In this document: piece after piece, positions 14,071-26,265 of the stretch
Layout: every line of letters begins with the position of its first letter
Position numbering within the stretch: the stretch's first letter is position 1
Source: Melanocharis versteri
Lineage: Eukaryota > Chordata > Aves > Passeriformes > Melanocharitidae
DNA: 64,000 bases
NCBI GenBank assembly: GCA_013397845.1
Contig: VZTG01006781.1
Span: forward strand, 2,168,598 to 2,232,597
Direction of reading: 5' to 3'
Translations under genes and position numbers: made by a program
The notes under the pieces: generated by a model
What the model was told of the DNA's origin: nothing
The model's database searches: none
Seen by the model: the letters and a program-made list of their open reading frames with translations, nothing else

Positions 14071-14428
14071 AATATGTTACCCTTTCAGAGTAATTATGCT
14101 ATCAAAGTTCCAGTCAAAAGCTGATGAGCGTTACTAATATATGCTGATGAGAGAGCCTGAACGTGAAAGACCTTTTTGGTTTATTTACACTCCAGTAAAT
14201 CAGAAAGCACACCAAAGCTTATTTTCACATAGAAGAGTAACAGACCTGACCACAAGGGACACATAAGGAGGTTAACCCACAGCCCAGGGAGTAGGTTTAC
14301 TGTAAACTGGCTGCAAGCTGATGCTGTTGTACTTGTTTTCACTGGAGATGATGGAAACTTGGAGCAGCTGTTTGGACTTCAGTGGACTAGCACCAGTCAC
14401 TACATAAACCAGTGGTCTGGCCCCTTAC

Positions 14429-14528
14429 CTGAATCATTACAAGTCACCATTCAGATGCAAAATAGTCCCCAGGCAGTCCTCAGTGACATTCATCTCTAGA
14501 CCAAGAACTAGGCAGATGCAGTCAAGAG
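14429..14528 (-). other. speculative non-coding exon (100 bp)
   Basis: On the minus strand an excellent acceptor, with a pyrimidine tract ending in catcccag, is followed after 100 bp by a strong donor CAG/GTAAGG. Every frame contains a stop. If real, it would be a UTR or long non-coding RNA exon. Only splice-site quality supports it. Confidence 0.12.
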
Positions 14529-14940
14529 CTGGGATGAGGAAAGAATAAACTATTTTTACCACCCTGCATAAAGTTATATATTTGGTACAATATTCTTTCC
14601 AGAAGCAGACCTTCTGAAAGAGCAGGCAAGGCAGGCATTGTGTTATCCGGGAGAAGGTGAAGGAGTGCCAGGAACCTTTCAAGCTGCTCTATACTAGAAG
14701 AATAAAGTACAAGAAAGTAGTTAAAGATTTTAATCTTGAGCCTATCAATGTCAAACAAATTCCGAGGTTAACAAAATTTAGCCAAAAATTAATAAGTAAG
14801 TTGGACAAGCACTGAACATTTCTGTTGGGTCAGTTCTGGCCAGAAGAGAAGCAGCAGGAAGGGGAAACCCATCCAAGACAGTCTCAGGCACTTAGATGCC
14901 TTCTGAAGTATCTCAGCATTTGCTGTATTTATGCTCCCAA

Positions 14941-15013
14941 CACACCCCACAAAGAAGTAAATCCTACTACCCCATTTTAGAAAGAAGAAAAGTAGACTCA
15001 GTGAGAGGCAGAT
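14941..15013 (+). mobile_element. MIR-like SINE relic (plus orientation)
   Basis: The order caccccacaaagaagta, cctactaccccatttta, gaaagaagaaaagtagactcag and then gagaggc parallels the MIR consensus over accctatgaggtaggtact, tccccattttacagatgagg, aaactgagg and gagagg. It is heavily diverged. The call rests on the order of several matching blocks. Confidence 0.5.
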
Positions 15014-18000
15014 TCATTGGCACCTGTAAGAGTTGCTGACCTCAGCCTACCCACCTTTGGCCAGCCTGTGACAGAGAAGGTACTTGAGGGCAGGTTTCCC
15101 ACCCCTTCACCTAGCTCCAGCAATGGGGCTGGTCTCTCAGATGAAACCTATATGCCTATGCCACACTAAGCACCACTCACTGGAAAAGCAGTGTCTGAAG
15201 CAGTAAAATTGCAGGAGAGTCAGTAATGATTACCATAAGTAGAGCAAACTACTTTAAAATATTGTTAACCTCCCCCAAACCTGTCGCTACCTCTTTCCTC
15301 ACTCGTTATTTCAGGAGACATATTTTTGTACAATTATTTCATTATCTAATGGCAAACTGGCTGCCTGTTCTATCTCTATGCAAGATTTCCATATATATTA
15401 CTCCTCTGCTGACATTTTCTCACACATACACATGCACGGATCAGCAATTGCTCCACTACATCCTCAAACAGAGAATAAAAGAGTCATAAATCTCAAAAAA
15501 ATGAGTATGCCAAAAAATTGAGCATCTGAAGTTACAGCTGTTCATTTGTCCTCTCTGTGCAGAAAGAGCCTGTCGTGGCTTATTGCAGATGTTATTGAAG
15601 TAGATGGAGCTGCTCGAGATTTACTTTGGATACAAACACTCAGGATGTGACCCACTGGAGTGCTGGAACTTTGTTTCCTCATGGAGAAAAATACAGCCAG
15701 TCACATTCAAGTAGAACAGGAAGGCTATTCTCCCCTCCCTGGTAAGTATCTTCTCTCAAGCACCCCTGTAAGCAACAACAGGAGAAAGAAGCAACAACTC
15801 CACCAAGGAGTGGGCTAATGTTCCTCCCATCTGCCAGTCCCACGCTCATTCTGTTTTCACTTGGACCAAATCCTCCCAACCCCTTCTGCTTTATACTTCA
15901 TTAAACTTGGGTGCTTCACACAACAAAAATAATGTCATCCTTCTTTGAAAGGTCACTTTCAAGGCACATTTCCGTATCTTTTAACACCACTTCTCTTCCT
16001 CAGCCCTGCCTTGGAAGCCTGAAAATTAATTCCCTATTTTTAATATCAAATCTGTCCCCTGAATCCTGATCTACTTATTTATGACAGTAAAAGCTTCTGC
16101 AAACACCACCACCATGCAAAAACACTCCCCTCTTCATTCCTGTGGATTCATGTTAATATTCTCCACCTCCAGAGTCTGAAGAACTCCCTGCATTGAGAGC
16201 TGAACATTCCCCTGCTGAGGTGCAATCCCTCCTAACTCCACCTGTGCAGGTAAGAGAGGTAAAGGGATGAGGAGTCATGGAGAAGTTACAATGCTGAGGC
16301 AAAAACAGCTCTAAAAAGTGCAGGGACACCGCACTGGAGGCCCTGCATGGCTCCAAAAGCTGAGCAAGTCTGAAGCGAGGAACTACCAGACATGACAGCT
16401 TGGCTGAAGCGGTGACAAACTAATAAACCAGGCAAAACCAAATTATTAAGGGTGGTCAAGCTGAAGTCTGGAGTCTAAAACTTTTACAGGGCACACTGAT
16501 TCATCCTAATGAACTGACTCACCTGGAGCCAGCAGGTCAGTAGGGATGCCAGGCTTGGCAGCTGTGGGTAGAGGTTCTTGGCTTGAATCCAGCCACAAAA
16601 AATACTTCACACCCAAGGAAGGAAGATAAAAATGAAAGGGCATAAATGAATGAAGCTGAACAGTTTTGTTCAAGTAGCCTTCTAGAATTAAGAGAAGGGA
16701 GTAGAGTTTCTGCCCGAATGTTGTCAGCCCTGAAACACCACCAGGAGCACACGGTGCAGCTAATGGGCCAGGGAGGACTGAGGTACAGGACACTGCAGTT
16801 ACAGAAGAGCCTAAGAAACCACAGCACAGCGCCAACAAAAATGAATCATCACATCCATTTTCCCTATGTGCACCTGCCTTACATTGCCTTTGCCAATGAC
16901 AACACCAGCTCACATGCAGGACTCATCCTCCTCCTCCCAGTCCCCAAGTGCCATGTCCCCACCAGTGCCAAAAATGTGTGGGGAGAAGGAAGAAAGTCCT
17001 CTCTAACCACCTTTGGATACAATGTTATTCCTCCCTAGTGTTAGCCTCAGTCCCAGTTTAAGAAAAAAACATCCAATGCAACACATGCCAAAAGCTCCCC
17101 CAACGAAGAAGGCAAGTTTAGTTTCTGCAATTCTTAGTTCCTCTGCAAAAAAATTTGAGCTCGTGAAAATACCCACCAAAAACTTGAATAAATAGAACTG
17201 CCTCTCACATCATTTCTGAAAAGAGGTGCTGGGCCAGCTCTGACCCTGGTGCAGCTGCTCTGGTTCAGAGTGGTGCTGGTGGGGTGTTTGCCCCTCTGCT
17301 ATCTGGGCTATATGCTCTGTTGTATGGGACATCTCCTGGAATGGAGGAGTAAAATCAAAGAAAGACAAACAAATTGATGCAGAATTACAATATGAAGCTA
17401 TTCATACCTATTTTCTACATAAACTATTATTTTTAAGGAGATGCTGTCAGCTTTGTATTTTCAGACTCAAGTATCTAGAAAAAAATCTTACCTCTCTTAG
17501 GCAGTCCAAAGCTCTACTACAGAGAGGTGTTTTTCTTTAAAGATATTACTTCATAATTTCCTTGCCACACCCCTTGTTCTTTCTCTTATCTTTCTCCTCG
17601 CCTTTCTTAAATTAACAGACCCTGTTTTTGCAAATCTGTTTTAACAGATTCAGAGCAAGAGACAAGTACCTTTCATAAAGAAAAATGACAGTTTTAGGCC
17701 TTTGAAATGCATCTCTCTTGTACAGAAAGAGCCTGAGCTAACCAGATAATTTCAGAGTGAAAACTCAGAAAGCACATCTATAGCTGGTATGACTATAAAG
17801 TTGATTTGCTTTTCTTAATATCAACTCCTGTATGAACAACAGTTTCCAGGTAAGACACACATAAACATTTCCAGTCAACAGCATCCCTTTAAGCCTGCCA
17901 ACAAAATCTGAACTTAGATGATTTAAGCTACCTGAGGAGTTGCTGGCTTAGATTTTCGTATTTCCGTGACATTACTGGAAAGCAGTGCCAGCTGACAGTG

Positions 18001-18690
18001 CTGAAGGGCTGCAGTTCCCTGTGCTGGGAAAAAGCCTCACACCGGGGTCAGGACACCCCTGCGCGCTCTGCTCTTCTAAGAAAAGCCCTGTCTCCACTCC
18101 GACCTGCCGGTGTGAAGTCCCAGCTCGTTGTACGATGTGATCAGCTCAACAGGGAAGGTCACTGGAGCAGAGAAGTGCAGGATGCTTGAGACTGATCCAC
18201 CCGAGGCGTAACACTTAATTTGCCCCTCAGCTTGCAGCCAGCATGGCTTTATCTTAGTTTCTCTGTCTAGGAAGCAGGGCTTTATATACTGTTTCTAGAG
18301 CTCTTAAGCCATTGATTAAAACAAATAAACAAACTAAAAACCTACAAGTTTTCTTTCTAATCCCCAGCAATCCCAGTCACAGGATCTGAAAAATCCTTGT
18401 CCTGTCTGTGGTTCAATTTGTTTTCTTGAAACAGAGAGCATAAAAGCAAAGTAAAAGTAAAGTAAAACCAGGAAAAAAACCAAAAACAAACCCAAACCCG
18501 TACCTCCTCCTCTCCTTCTTTCTTCGTAATTGAAGATAGCATCTCTATCCTTCTAAAAGTTATGGAAGCTTATACAAAGTACTCAGTGATCCAAGAGCAG
18601 TTTTAATGCAAGATAAGAAACCTCGCCATACCCAGATCACATCAGAACACACCCGGGGCAGGAAAGTAAAATATTACTGCAGCTCTGAAT
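15014..18690. other. non-coding stretch, no gene recognised
   Basis: AT-leaning unique sequence with no gene I can support. The longest frame is a minus-strand one at 16506-16913 (135 codons). It overlaps equally long frames on the plus strand and has no recognisable feature. A short plus-strand stretch at 16173-16249 has an acceptor and a CAG/GTAAGA donor around a 77-bp open frame, which is too little to call an exon. Confidence 0.65.
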
Positions 18691-18697
18691 CTGTGCC

Positions 18698-18715
18698 GGG
18701 GGGGTGGGGGGGCGG
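18698..18715 (+). repeat. G-tract, potential G-quadruplex
   Basis: Two runs of seven G separated by a single T, followed by cgg, at the edge of the CpG island. Four or more G-triplets are available within 18 bases, so a quadruplex on the plus strand is plausible. Such tracts are common at bird promoters and are a known cause of sequencing dropout. Confidence 0.6.
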
Positions 18716-18731
18716 CAACCCCTGACACAAG

Positions 18732-18764
18732 CAAAATCCAACAAACCCTCAAAATCCAACAAAC
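18732..18764. repeat. 15-bp direct repeat, 18-bp period
   Basis: The word caaaatccaacaaac occurs twice, at 18732-18746 and 18750-18764, separated by three bases, just beside the CpG island. I can assign no function. Confidence 0.75.
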
Positions 18765-18929
18765 TTACAAAGATCTTCCATTACACCGCGTAACCCAGAG
18801 CGACCCCTCTCCTCAGCGCACCGCCCGGAGAAGACACGGACCGCACGGCGTTCCGACCATCGCGCCAGACATTCCCTTCTCCCGGCGCTCGGCGGGGCAC
18901 GGACCCCGAGGCCCCCGCAGCCCACCCGC

Positions 18930-19353
18930 NNNNNNNNNNNNNNNNNNNNNNNNNNNNNNNNNNNNNNNNNNNNNNNNNNNNNNNNNNNNNNNNNNNNNNN
19001 NNNNNNNNNNNNNNNNNNNNNNNNNNNNNNNNNNNNNNNNNNNNNNNNNNNNNNNNNNNNNNNNNNNNNNNNNNNNNNNNNNNNNNNNNNNNNNNNNNNN
19101 NNNNNNNNNNNNNNNNNNNNNNNNNNNNNNNNNNNNNNNNNNNNNNNNNNNNNNNNNNNNNNNNNNNNNNNNNNNNNNNNNNNNNNNNNNNNNNNNNNNN
19201 NNNNNNNNNNNNNNNNNNNNNNNNNNNNNNNNNNNNNNNNNNNNNNNNNNNNNNNNNNNNNNNNNNNNNNNNNNNNNNNNNNNNNNNNNNNNNNNNNNNN
19301 NNNNNNNNNNNNNNNNNNNNNNNNNNNNNNNNNNNNNNNNNNNNNNNNNNNNN
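18930..19353. other. assembly gap (424 N) inside the CpG island
   Basis: An uninterrupted run of N, with GC-rich sequence on both sides. The length may be an estimate. The position suggests GC-related sequence dropout of a promoter or first-exon core, a frequent defect of short-read bird assemblies. Confidence 0.98.
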
Positions 19354-19534
19354 GGCTCGGACCGGCCCTCCCCGCCCGGCACCCCGAGCCCCACGGGGCT
19401 GTGGCGGAAGGGGAGCGGACCGACCCTCCGGCCGCGGGGTTTGTGCAGCCGCCAGCAAACGAGGAGGAGGAGAGTAAACGGCCGGTTCTGTCTGATGGAC
19501 GGGGCAGCAGCCGGAGGGCACGGACTGGTACAAG

Positions 19535-19561
19535 CGCCGTTCATGCCACGTGAACACGGCG
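19535..19561. promoter_or_regulatory. imperfect palindrome around an E-box
   Basis: The left arm cgccgttca (19535-19543) pairs with the right arm tgaacacggcg (19551-19561), with a two-base bulge. A CACGTG E-box (19547-19552) lies across the centre and the right arm. The setting inside a CpG island is compatible with a USF/MAX-type bHLH site. This is motif evidence only. Confidence 0.4.
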
Positions 19562-19620
19562 CACACCGAGCCTTTGAGAACCAGCTACTATGCGCACACA
19601 ATCCCCCTTTCTCCCCCTCC

Positions 19621-20793
19621 CGCATTTATATGTATATATGAATAGATATATACTCATACTTAATACGAGGAAGCCTCATCAACTTTTATCCCAATAACAG
19701 AATTCGTGTTTAATACACCACAGCTCATCCTATATAGCACTCAGGGAACACATGGGCAGTGTTTACTTTTCTTACCTCTGATTTGTGCCCTTAGCTGGCG
19801 CTGGGAGGCAGAACCAAAGCAGCGCTTCCCATGTCACCCGCGGGCTCCTTTGCCACCTCACACCTTGCACCTGACACCAGCAAAAGCTCTGCTCCCGCAC
19901 CTACACACACTCACTGACACATGCTGCCCTCACAGGGGATGCTGGCAATGGCTGTGTGAAGATAATCCATGGAAGGAAGGATGTGTCCTACCACAGCAGC
20001 ACCTTGGGCACAACCCTGCAGGGTGCTCAGGGACATGCCGAGTGCCCAGAGCATCTCGGGGGATACATTTAGGCTAGTTTACCTTGCTGGATCAGGGCTT
20101 ACCTCCCTCGTGGTGTGCAAAGCAGAGGTACAGGAGCACTAAATGGTTTTTAAACACGAGTGAACAGTCCCAGCTCTCCTGTGCCGAATTAGTATCACGT
20201 ACACCCCAGTAGTCCCCAGAAAGATCTACCCAAGGAGCCTGGCACAGCGCTGCGGCATGCACGGAACAAGACAGCCTCCGTGCTGTCTTTCCCATGTGTG
20301 TAAGAGGGAGAGAGAAGCGTACTGCCATTTTACAAACAAGATATGTGAGTATCTGCCTCAAAATCTGCATTGGTCCAGCAGCATAGAGCAGCTGAGAGGG
20401 AGCAGACCAGGAGGATCCCCACAGGCTTTCCCAACCAAACCGTGGGACAGATGTGTTTTGTTCACATGGATCAACAGCTGAGTTTGTAAGATATTCATTG
20501 GTCAGCAGGAGTCACGTGTTTGCACCTGAATGTGGTGTGAAACAGCTTCTGTGTTGGTTACAAATTTTCCTTCTAGGACAAAACAGTCTCCTCATATTCC
20601 CAGGGCAGACTGCGGTGCAGTGATGGAGGTGACTGGCTCTGAGGAATCTGGTTTTTGCTATCAGCACATCTTGCCACCAGCGAGGGCAGAATTGGCAAAG
20701 CTGCTCACAGCAGGTCATTTATACCCCCTCAGAGGTGTGGAAATGTTGTCACTAAATGTTGGGGACACAGCAGTCCTGGGACTGGTAGGCCAA
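19621..20793. other. non-coding stretch, no gene recognised
   Basis: Begins with a short TA-rich tract (about 19626-19660) just outside the CpG island and continues as unique sequence with fragmented frames on both strands. A minus-strand GAG/GTAAGC donor-like site lies near 20095, but no convincing acceptor pairs with it. I see no gene. Confidence 0.6.
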
Positions 20794-20943
20794 AGATTTC
20801 AGGTTTAGATCTTCAAATCTGAGCATCCAGCTTTCTATTTAGGCATCTTAAACAGATCCCCAGAGCTGCACATTTCTGCTTCTGTGGAGATAGCTGCATT
20901 TGCCAACCAAGCCCAATATTCAGACACCTAAACCTGAAAATCT
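20794..20943. mobile_element. inverted-repeat (MITE-like) relic
   Basis: The termini are inverted repeats: agatttcaggttta at 20794-20807 and taaacctgaaaatct at 20929-20943, which pair with one gapped base. Inside, ggcatctta and gacacctaaacctgaaaat echo words such as aggcacctaaa and gaaaatct that recur in palindromic DNA-transposon-derived repeats of turtles and other amniotes. The family assignment is inferred from memory. The inverted termini are directly visible. Confidence 0.45.
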
Positions 20944-23900
20944 CTGATGCATTTCATACCAAAGTCAGTAACATTTGACCAAAAAAGCCTGTGGCCTGGC
21001 TCCTGTACATCAGGTGCCTGGGCTATTGCTCAGTTCTCAGTAGCCTTCCTACCCATAAGAAATACTAAAATTATGGACGGAGGAAAGCCAAAAAGTCCTC
21101 TTTCAATTCCAGCCAATATCTGGAGCAGCATTAAATTTCTTGTAGTGCGTATTAGTTAACAACATTGCTAAAGGGGAATTGCTGCTGTGGTTGAGCGCTT
21201 ATACAATACAACTCCTATTTAAGTGCATTTTTGTATCCTGCTGAGTCACCCCAAGGAGCCCTCAAACAAAACATCACGTTCAGTTTGACAGCAGAGGCAA
21301 TGGCATGAAGAACCTCCCCTTTACCAGCCCTCCCTGGGGGGATGTGAGTGCAGGATGGGCGATGCTTCAAACCCTGGAACGAAATACAAAGCTGAAAGAA
21401 AAGAGTGCCTTAAAATTTCAGCCAACATTTCCCCCATACAGATTTAAGCACATGACATTTCCAGTCTGTTTCAGCTTCAGTGAATAGATTAAAGTGACCA
21501 TACAGCCTCTGAACTCCTCAAGTCAGATTATACTTCAGGCAAGCTCTCACTAAATCAGAGGACACATTATATATGTAGCATAATATTTCACTATTAGGTC
21601 TAGATGAATGTGGCTGTTTATTATCCCATATTAAAGCTGAGTGGGTTAGTGCAGCATGAGCCTCTTGGCTTGTTTAGTTGGCAGCTGCCTTTTGGGCTGC
21701 TGGGGACACTTCCCTGGCCCAAGATCTGCAGCAGGAAGTTGCAAACACGGGGGTTTGCACCGCACCACAGCAAGGCAGGGACTGTTTGCACAAAAAAAAA
21801 AAGGTAACGTTTTCCCTGCAGGAACAGTGCAATGGGTAAGATTTTTGTCAGTACGAGTTCCTGCTGGTGCCACATAGACAGGGATAAGAGGTCACTTCAG
21901 GGAAATTAGAGGATGGAGATGGGGTTTGAGGGGATGCAATGGCCCTCCCAAGAGCTAACCCAAGGTGCTGCTGGCACTGGAGGACAGGCAGGCTGTGCTG
22001 CAGCAGGGAGCTGTACCTGCCTGCACCCTGCAGAGGTAAATGCACCATTCTGCACCACATCAGATCTTGCTAGAGCAGAGCCCTGCGGGCTTGACCCTTG
22101 GTGTTGAATTTGGAGAAGAGCACAAGGAGACCACAGCCTGAACCCTGTCTGATGGCTCAATCTCCAATGAGCTGCAAAGGAAAAAGTTGAGATTTTCCTA
22201 CGCTGCCAGTTGACTCCAAATCTGCATGAAACCAGTGCAGCAGCTTTGCTGCCACTGTGAGTCCAGTTGGTCAGAGACAGCAGATCACACCTTCTGGCTG
22301 GGGATGGGCAATATTGCTGTGCTTCTATGGGCTGGGAACAACGAAGCTATAACATAGCTTAAACAACTGAGACTGATTTCACCAAATTTCTGTTGTGCTT
22401 GGCACAGACCACAGTGAAGATACTTGGCAGTAGTAGAGGACATCTAGTGATATTCACATGCAACTACATAAATGTGATAAAAGTTCACATGTGACTGCCT
22501 CAGAGTCAGCGTGGCTGGAGATGGGACACAGTGTGGCTGAGGCAGCTGCAGGAGGGCTGGGACAGGCTGACCATGAACACCCTCTATAAATGGGTCACTA
22601 AGAGAAAACCTCCTGAGAGGCTTAGGGAACAGACAGTGAGGGCACAGCTGGGAAGCTCAAGGAAGCTGGTGGTGCTGCACCTTTAAAGGAGACATTATGG
22701 GGAAGTGCAGAGCTTTTATTTCTACAGCAAAGACGATGTAAATGGGATACAGAGATTAAAATCTGTCGTTTTCTTTCAGGAGTCTTTGCTCTTATCTCAA
22801 TTTGCCTTTCATGTGACTCATCCTGAGCACATGCTGCAAACATCAGCCTCAAGATCAAGATTTTTTTTTTCCCTAGACAAGAGATCAGCCCTTTCTCCAT
22901 GCCCTTTTACAGCCTACTGCTCTTTGTTCTAGGAAAGATACAAAGAATACTTTCCTCCTCCAGGTTATTTATAACAGGGGATTCTCTAGAAATGTTTTTC
23001 CAGACATATTCCAGGCCTAGGATGAGGAATTTGGCTGTGAAACAAAGAGACTGCCAATTTGGTTTCCAAAAAGTCAAAGATTGGCAGAGCTTTATAAAAG
23101 AACACACTTCCCTAAGGAAATAGACTTATTTTATATGACACTTCCTTTGAATGGAATTATTCCCATTAAGATCACCATTAATTTAGGAGTAAGGGCTCCA
23201 CATTTGAGGTCTCACCATCTTGCACTTATTTCCATGTCAGATGTACTCAGTTTACAAGTGTTGAGGAAAGGTGGGACTTTTAGTACTCCTGATAAAACAC
23301 AAGGGAAGTAAGTTTCTGCTGGCCAGATTAGATCCTTGGAAATAGCTGAGCAAAGCTACAATACCTACTCAAAATGTAAAGGCTGATGTTGAAAGGCGTC
23401 AGTGACACGGGTGAAAGAACAGAGGAAAAGGCTGCATTAGCAACTGCAACAACGGTTGATTCTTGTGCCCTTCATGCATTTATGTTATTTATCAATGGAC
23501 TATATTTAGCAATCATAAGACCAGAGCATGGAGCAGCCCCAGGTCTTTGCTCTGCTCTCCAGAGGGCAGCTGGTGGCTAGCAGAGACTGGCACAGCTCTG
23601 AGAGATCCACAGTAGCTGCTCGTACAAGGCAGGAGTAATTTCTCCAGCACACTGAGTCATTGTAGGAAGGAGACTGAATCTTACCCAATTTCCGAAAGCA
23701 GAAGAGCTCTAAGCTCTCTTGTGATGAAACAAAAGCTGGCAGAGCACATGTTGTTATGTGGCAGGCAGGGAGGCCACTTGAGACACATTCAGGAGGTCTT
23801 CATGTGAGCAGCAGTGAAGGACACTTCAGAGGCTGAAAGCTGCTGGTGTTGAGCAGCGAAGGCACAGTGCAGCTGCTTCAGCACTGGAGAGCCACAAATT

Positions 23901-26265
23901 AATGTATGATGTGAGTTTCAAGGCAGAGGAGATGAGGAAATCAATGACCCAGACAGAAGGGGAGATAGTGCCAGATGAAGCCTGATGACGACATTTCCAG
24001 GCAATTTGTTCACACTGCTGGGTGAGCTGCTAGCGGAGAGATGGAACAGATTAGGGATGACTGCATATACTTTGCCCAAGAGCAAGACTGTGAGATTCAC
24101 AGTTGCAAGGGCCTTGGTGGCTGTGCTGCTTCCACGCAGAAATATTAATAACTGCTTCTCCTAACTATCAGAGCTTTATCTCCAGCTGATTTCACCATTT
24201 GTGCATGGAAAAAAGCAATTAATTTTCCTCTTAGGGATTTCATCCGAGGGATGTACAATGTTAGTCAATTATGTGTTCACTCACAAATACAGTTTGATGA
24301 AAAAGGCAGGCTCTCAGGGGAATTTGAACCTGACAGGACACATGCCAATCAGAACTCTAGCAAAATTTAGCTATGAAAATCATATTCTAAGGAATGTAGT
24401 AAATTCTGTTTTACTGGAAAAAAAGTGACAAGGGTGTCTTATGTTGCACTGGCAGTTCCAGGGCATTAACCTGCAAAAATCTGACCTTGAATAGGAAGAA
24501 AAACTAGCTAATCTGTCTAATGAATATATTTGGCTGTTGCTCAGGTTTCTGGCTGGACATTCACCACACATCAGGAGCTCAGGCAACAGAGTTATGTGCA
24601 GGGGAAAGACAAATGGCTGTGTGCTGCAAGGCATGAAGACAGGACATGGCAAGTGGAAAGTGAGGTAACTTCTGGCAGTTTCCATTTTAGTGGTCTCAGT
24701 TCCACACATAGGAGTGAGTTTATCTTCTGGGACTGCTTGAGCTTTGGGCAGGTCAGTTCATCACCACATCTGAAATGCAGAAGCTCTGGATCCCGCTGGA
24801 TCTTAGCCTGTGACTCCAAATACGAAGCAGGGAACACACCCTGAGCAATATTGTACTGGGAGAGCTGTACCAGCTGCAATTGGTGGTGACTTTGTCCTGC
24901 TGTTCTCTAGAACCTCTCTACAAGATACTTTTTATTCCTAAGCTCATTTCAATCATCTTATCTGGTGATCTTACGCATCTTTTGGGCTGCTTCCATATGG
25001 TTAGAACATAAAACAGATGATCCCCCAAGAGAAGACACAAGAAAGGCTTAGCAAGGAGACTAAGAAACACAGGCCCAGGATTTCCCAGATCTCTGTCCTT
25101 GCACCAGGGGCTTATTTCTGCTTGTGCTGCAGACAGACCATAACTGTATGTACAAGTGCTGTGTGTGGGTGACTCTCTGCCCACGTGCTCTGGAATTGGC
25201 AGGGCTAATCTGCCCTGCCAGTTACTGAGGGCAATACCTTAATAAAGCAGTTGAACTTGCAGTGGCTGTCAAACCTACACTGGGACAGGGAACCTGCTCT
25301 TTACTTGTCCCTGTTCTCTTGCGTACAGAGCAGAATGCTGTAAACAGAGCTATAAATACTCCTGTGCCCACTGAATGCTCGAGGTCAGAGCAGATCAGCA
25401 CAGCAATTCCTTCTGGCTTTGAAAATAAGCTATGAATCAATGCATTCATTGCAGGCTGAGTATCCCTGGAATGAGGCTGATAGTGCTGCTCCAAAACATT
25501 GGCATTCTGGGCAAGAGCACTGCAGAGAGCAAGATACATGGTAGTGAACAACACAAAGGGCACCAAGCAGCCAGGTCCCTAAAACCTACATTTGGCAAGA
25601 AGTAATTCATCAGGACACCTGGATGCCAAACCTGGAAATACCTGGTGACTCAAGGAAATATTTATAGCCCTCTGAATGGCACTGAATTTTATTTATAAAT
25701 TATATGTTTATAACCCTCTGAATGGCAGTCAGGTTACATTTTGGATCTCCCTGCTACATCTCAGCCTCCATGCTCTCCACATGAAACTCACTTTATCAGC
25801 TTGTAGCTGAGGAAGCAGGACAGAGGATGGGAATTGACCTGGAGGTGGAAAGCCAAACCTCAGCCCTAGGCAGGACAGCACATCAGTTACCACCCTGCAA
25901 GCCCGGGGGACAGTCAGGGAGGCAGGACACATCCTACTCAATATTGCCAACAGCAAAACCTAATGCTCTTCAAATTCCTTCAAGCCCAAACTCCCTACAC
26001 CGGGAAAAGGTTTTAGATCCAGAACCCAGCTTTAGATTAATCCAGCTTGAGCCAAGCATGCAAATGAAGGTCCAGCCTCGCTACATCCTTTATGGGAAAT
26101 CCCTGTAGTTACAGCTGGAAGTGCTGCACCCTCTGCATCCACCTTGGATGTCTCCTGCAGGGGGACAATTCTCTGATTTCTGAAAGACAGTTTATGTGGA
26201 AAGAACAACCATCTCCACTAAAGTCTTGATGCTACTGGCCCAAAGACTACAGTAGCCGTGGAAGC
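20944..26265. other. non-coding stretch, no gene recognised
   Basis: Unique sequence with no supported gene. It includes an A-run at 21793-21803 and a T-run near 22861. A 20-bp word (tttata[g/a]ccctctgaatggc) is repeated at 25661-25680 and 25707-25726. A segment at about 22490-22640 contains a TATA-like ctataaatggg and could be an old LTR piece, but I cannot place it. A minus-strand frame at 25222-25566 looks faintly secretory but begins with TTG. Confidence 0.6.
25661..25726. repeat. 20-bp direct repeat, 46-bp period
   Basis: Two copies of the 20-base word tttata[g/a]ccctctgaatggc occur at 25661-25680 and 25707-25726, differing at one base. The AT-rich spacer between them shares no further similarity. 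This is a local duplication of unknown origin. Confidence 0.7.

Larger units (their letters stand above)
18690..19620. promoter_or_regulatory. CpG island, candidate promoter/first exon
   Basis: Bases 18781-18929 hold roughly twenty CpG dinucleotides, and the flank after the gap (19354-19560) is similarly dense, whereas most of the window is strongly CpG-depleted. GC-box (Sp1-type) cores lie near 18711, 18823 and 19371. A perfect E-box CACGTG lies at 19547-19552. A G-rich run able to form a quadruplex lies at 18698-18715. Vertebrate CpG islands usually mark promoters and first exons. The direction of transcription cannot be decided because the core is an N gap. Frames that read across the gap in the six-frame sense are artefacts of N and GC content. 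Confidence 0.8.

Noticed and set aside
18781..19625. Two long minus-strand frames of about 261 and 270 codons
   Set aside because: They read through 424 Ns. The visible parts are GC-rich and unrelated to any protein I know. Their length is an artefact of the gap.
22490..22640. Possible old LTR piece with a ctataaatggg TATA-like word
   Set aside because: I could not match it to any LTR family from memory, and no terminal TG...CA or duplication is visible.
25222..25566. Minus-strand frame that looks like a secreted peptide (hydrophobic start, ALAQN cleavage-like site)
   Set aside because: The first codon is TTG. The first ATG lies inside the hydrophobic part and leaves only a weak signal. No known neuropeptide or cytokine pattern follows.
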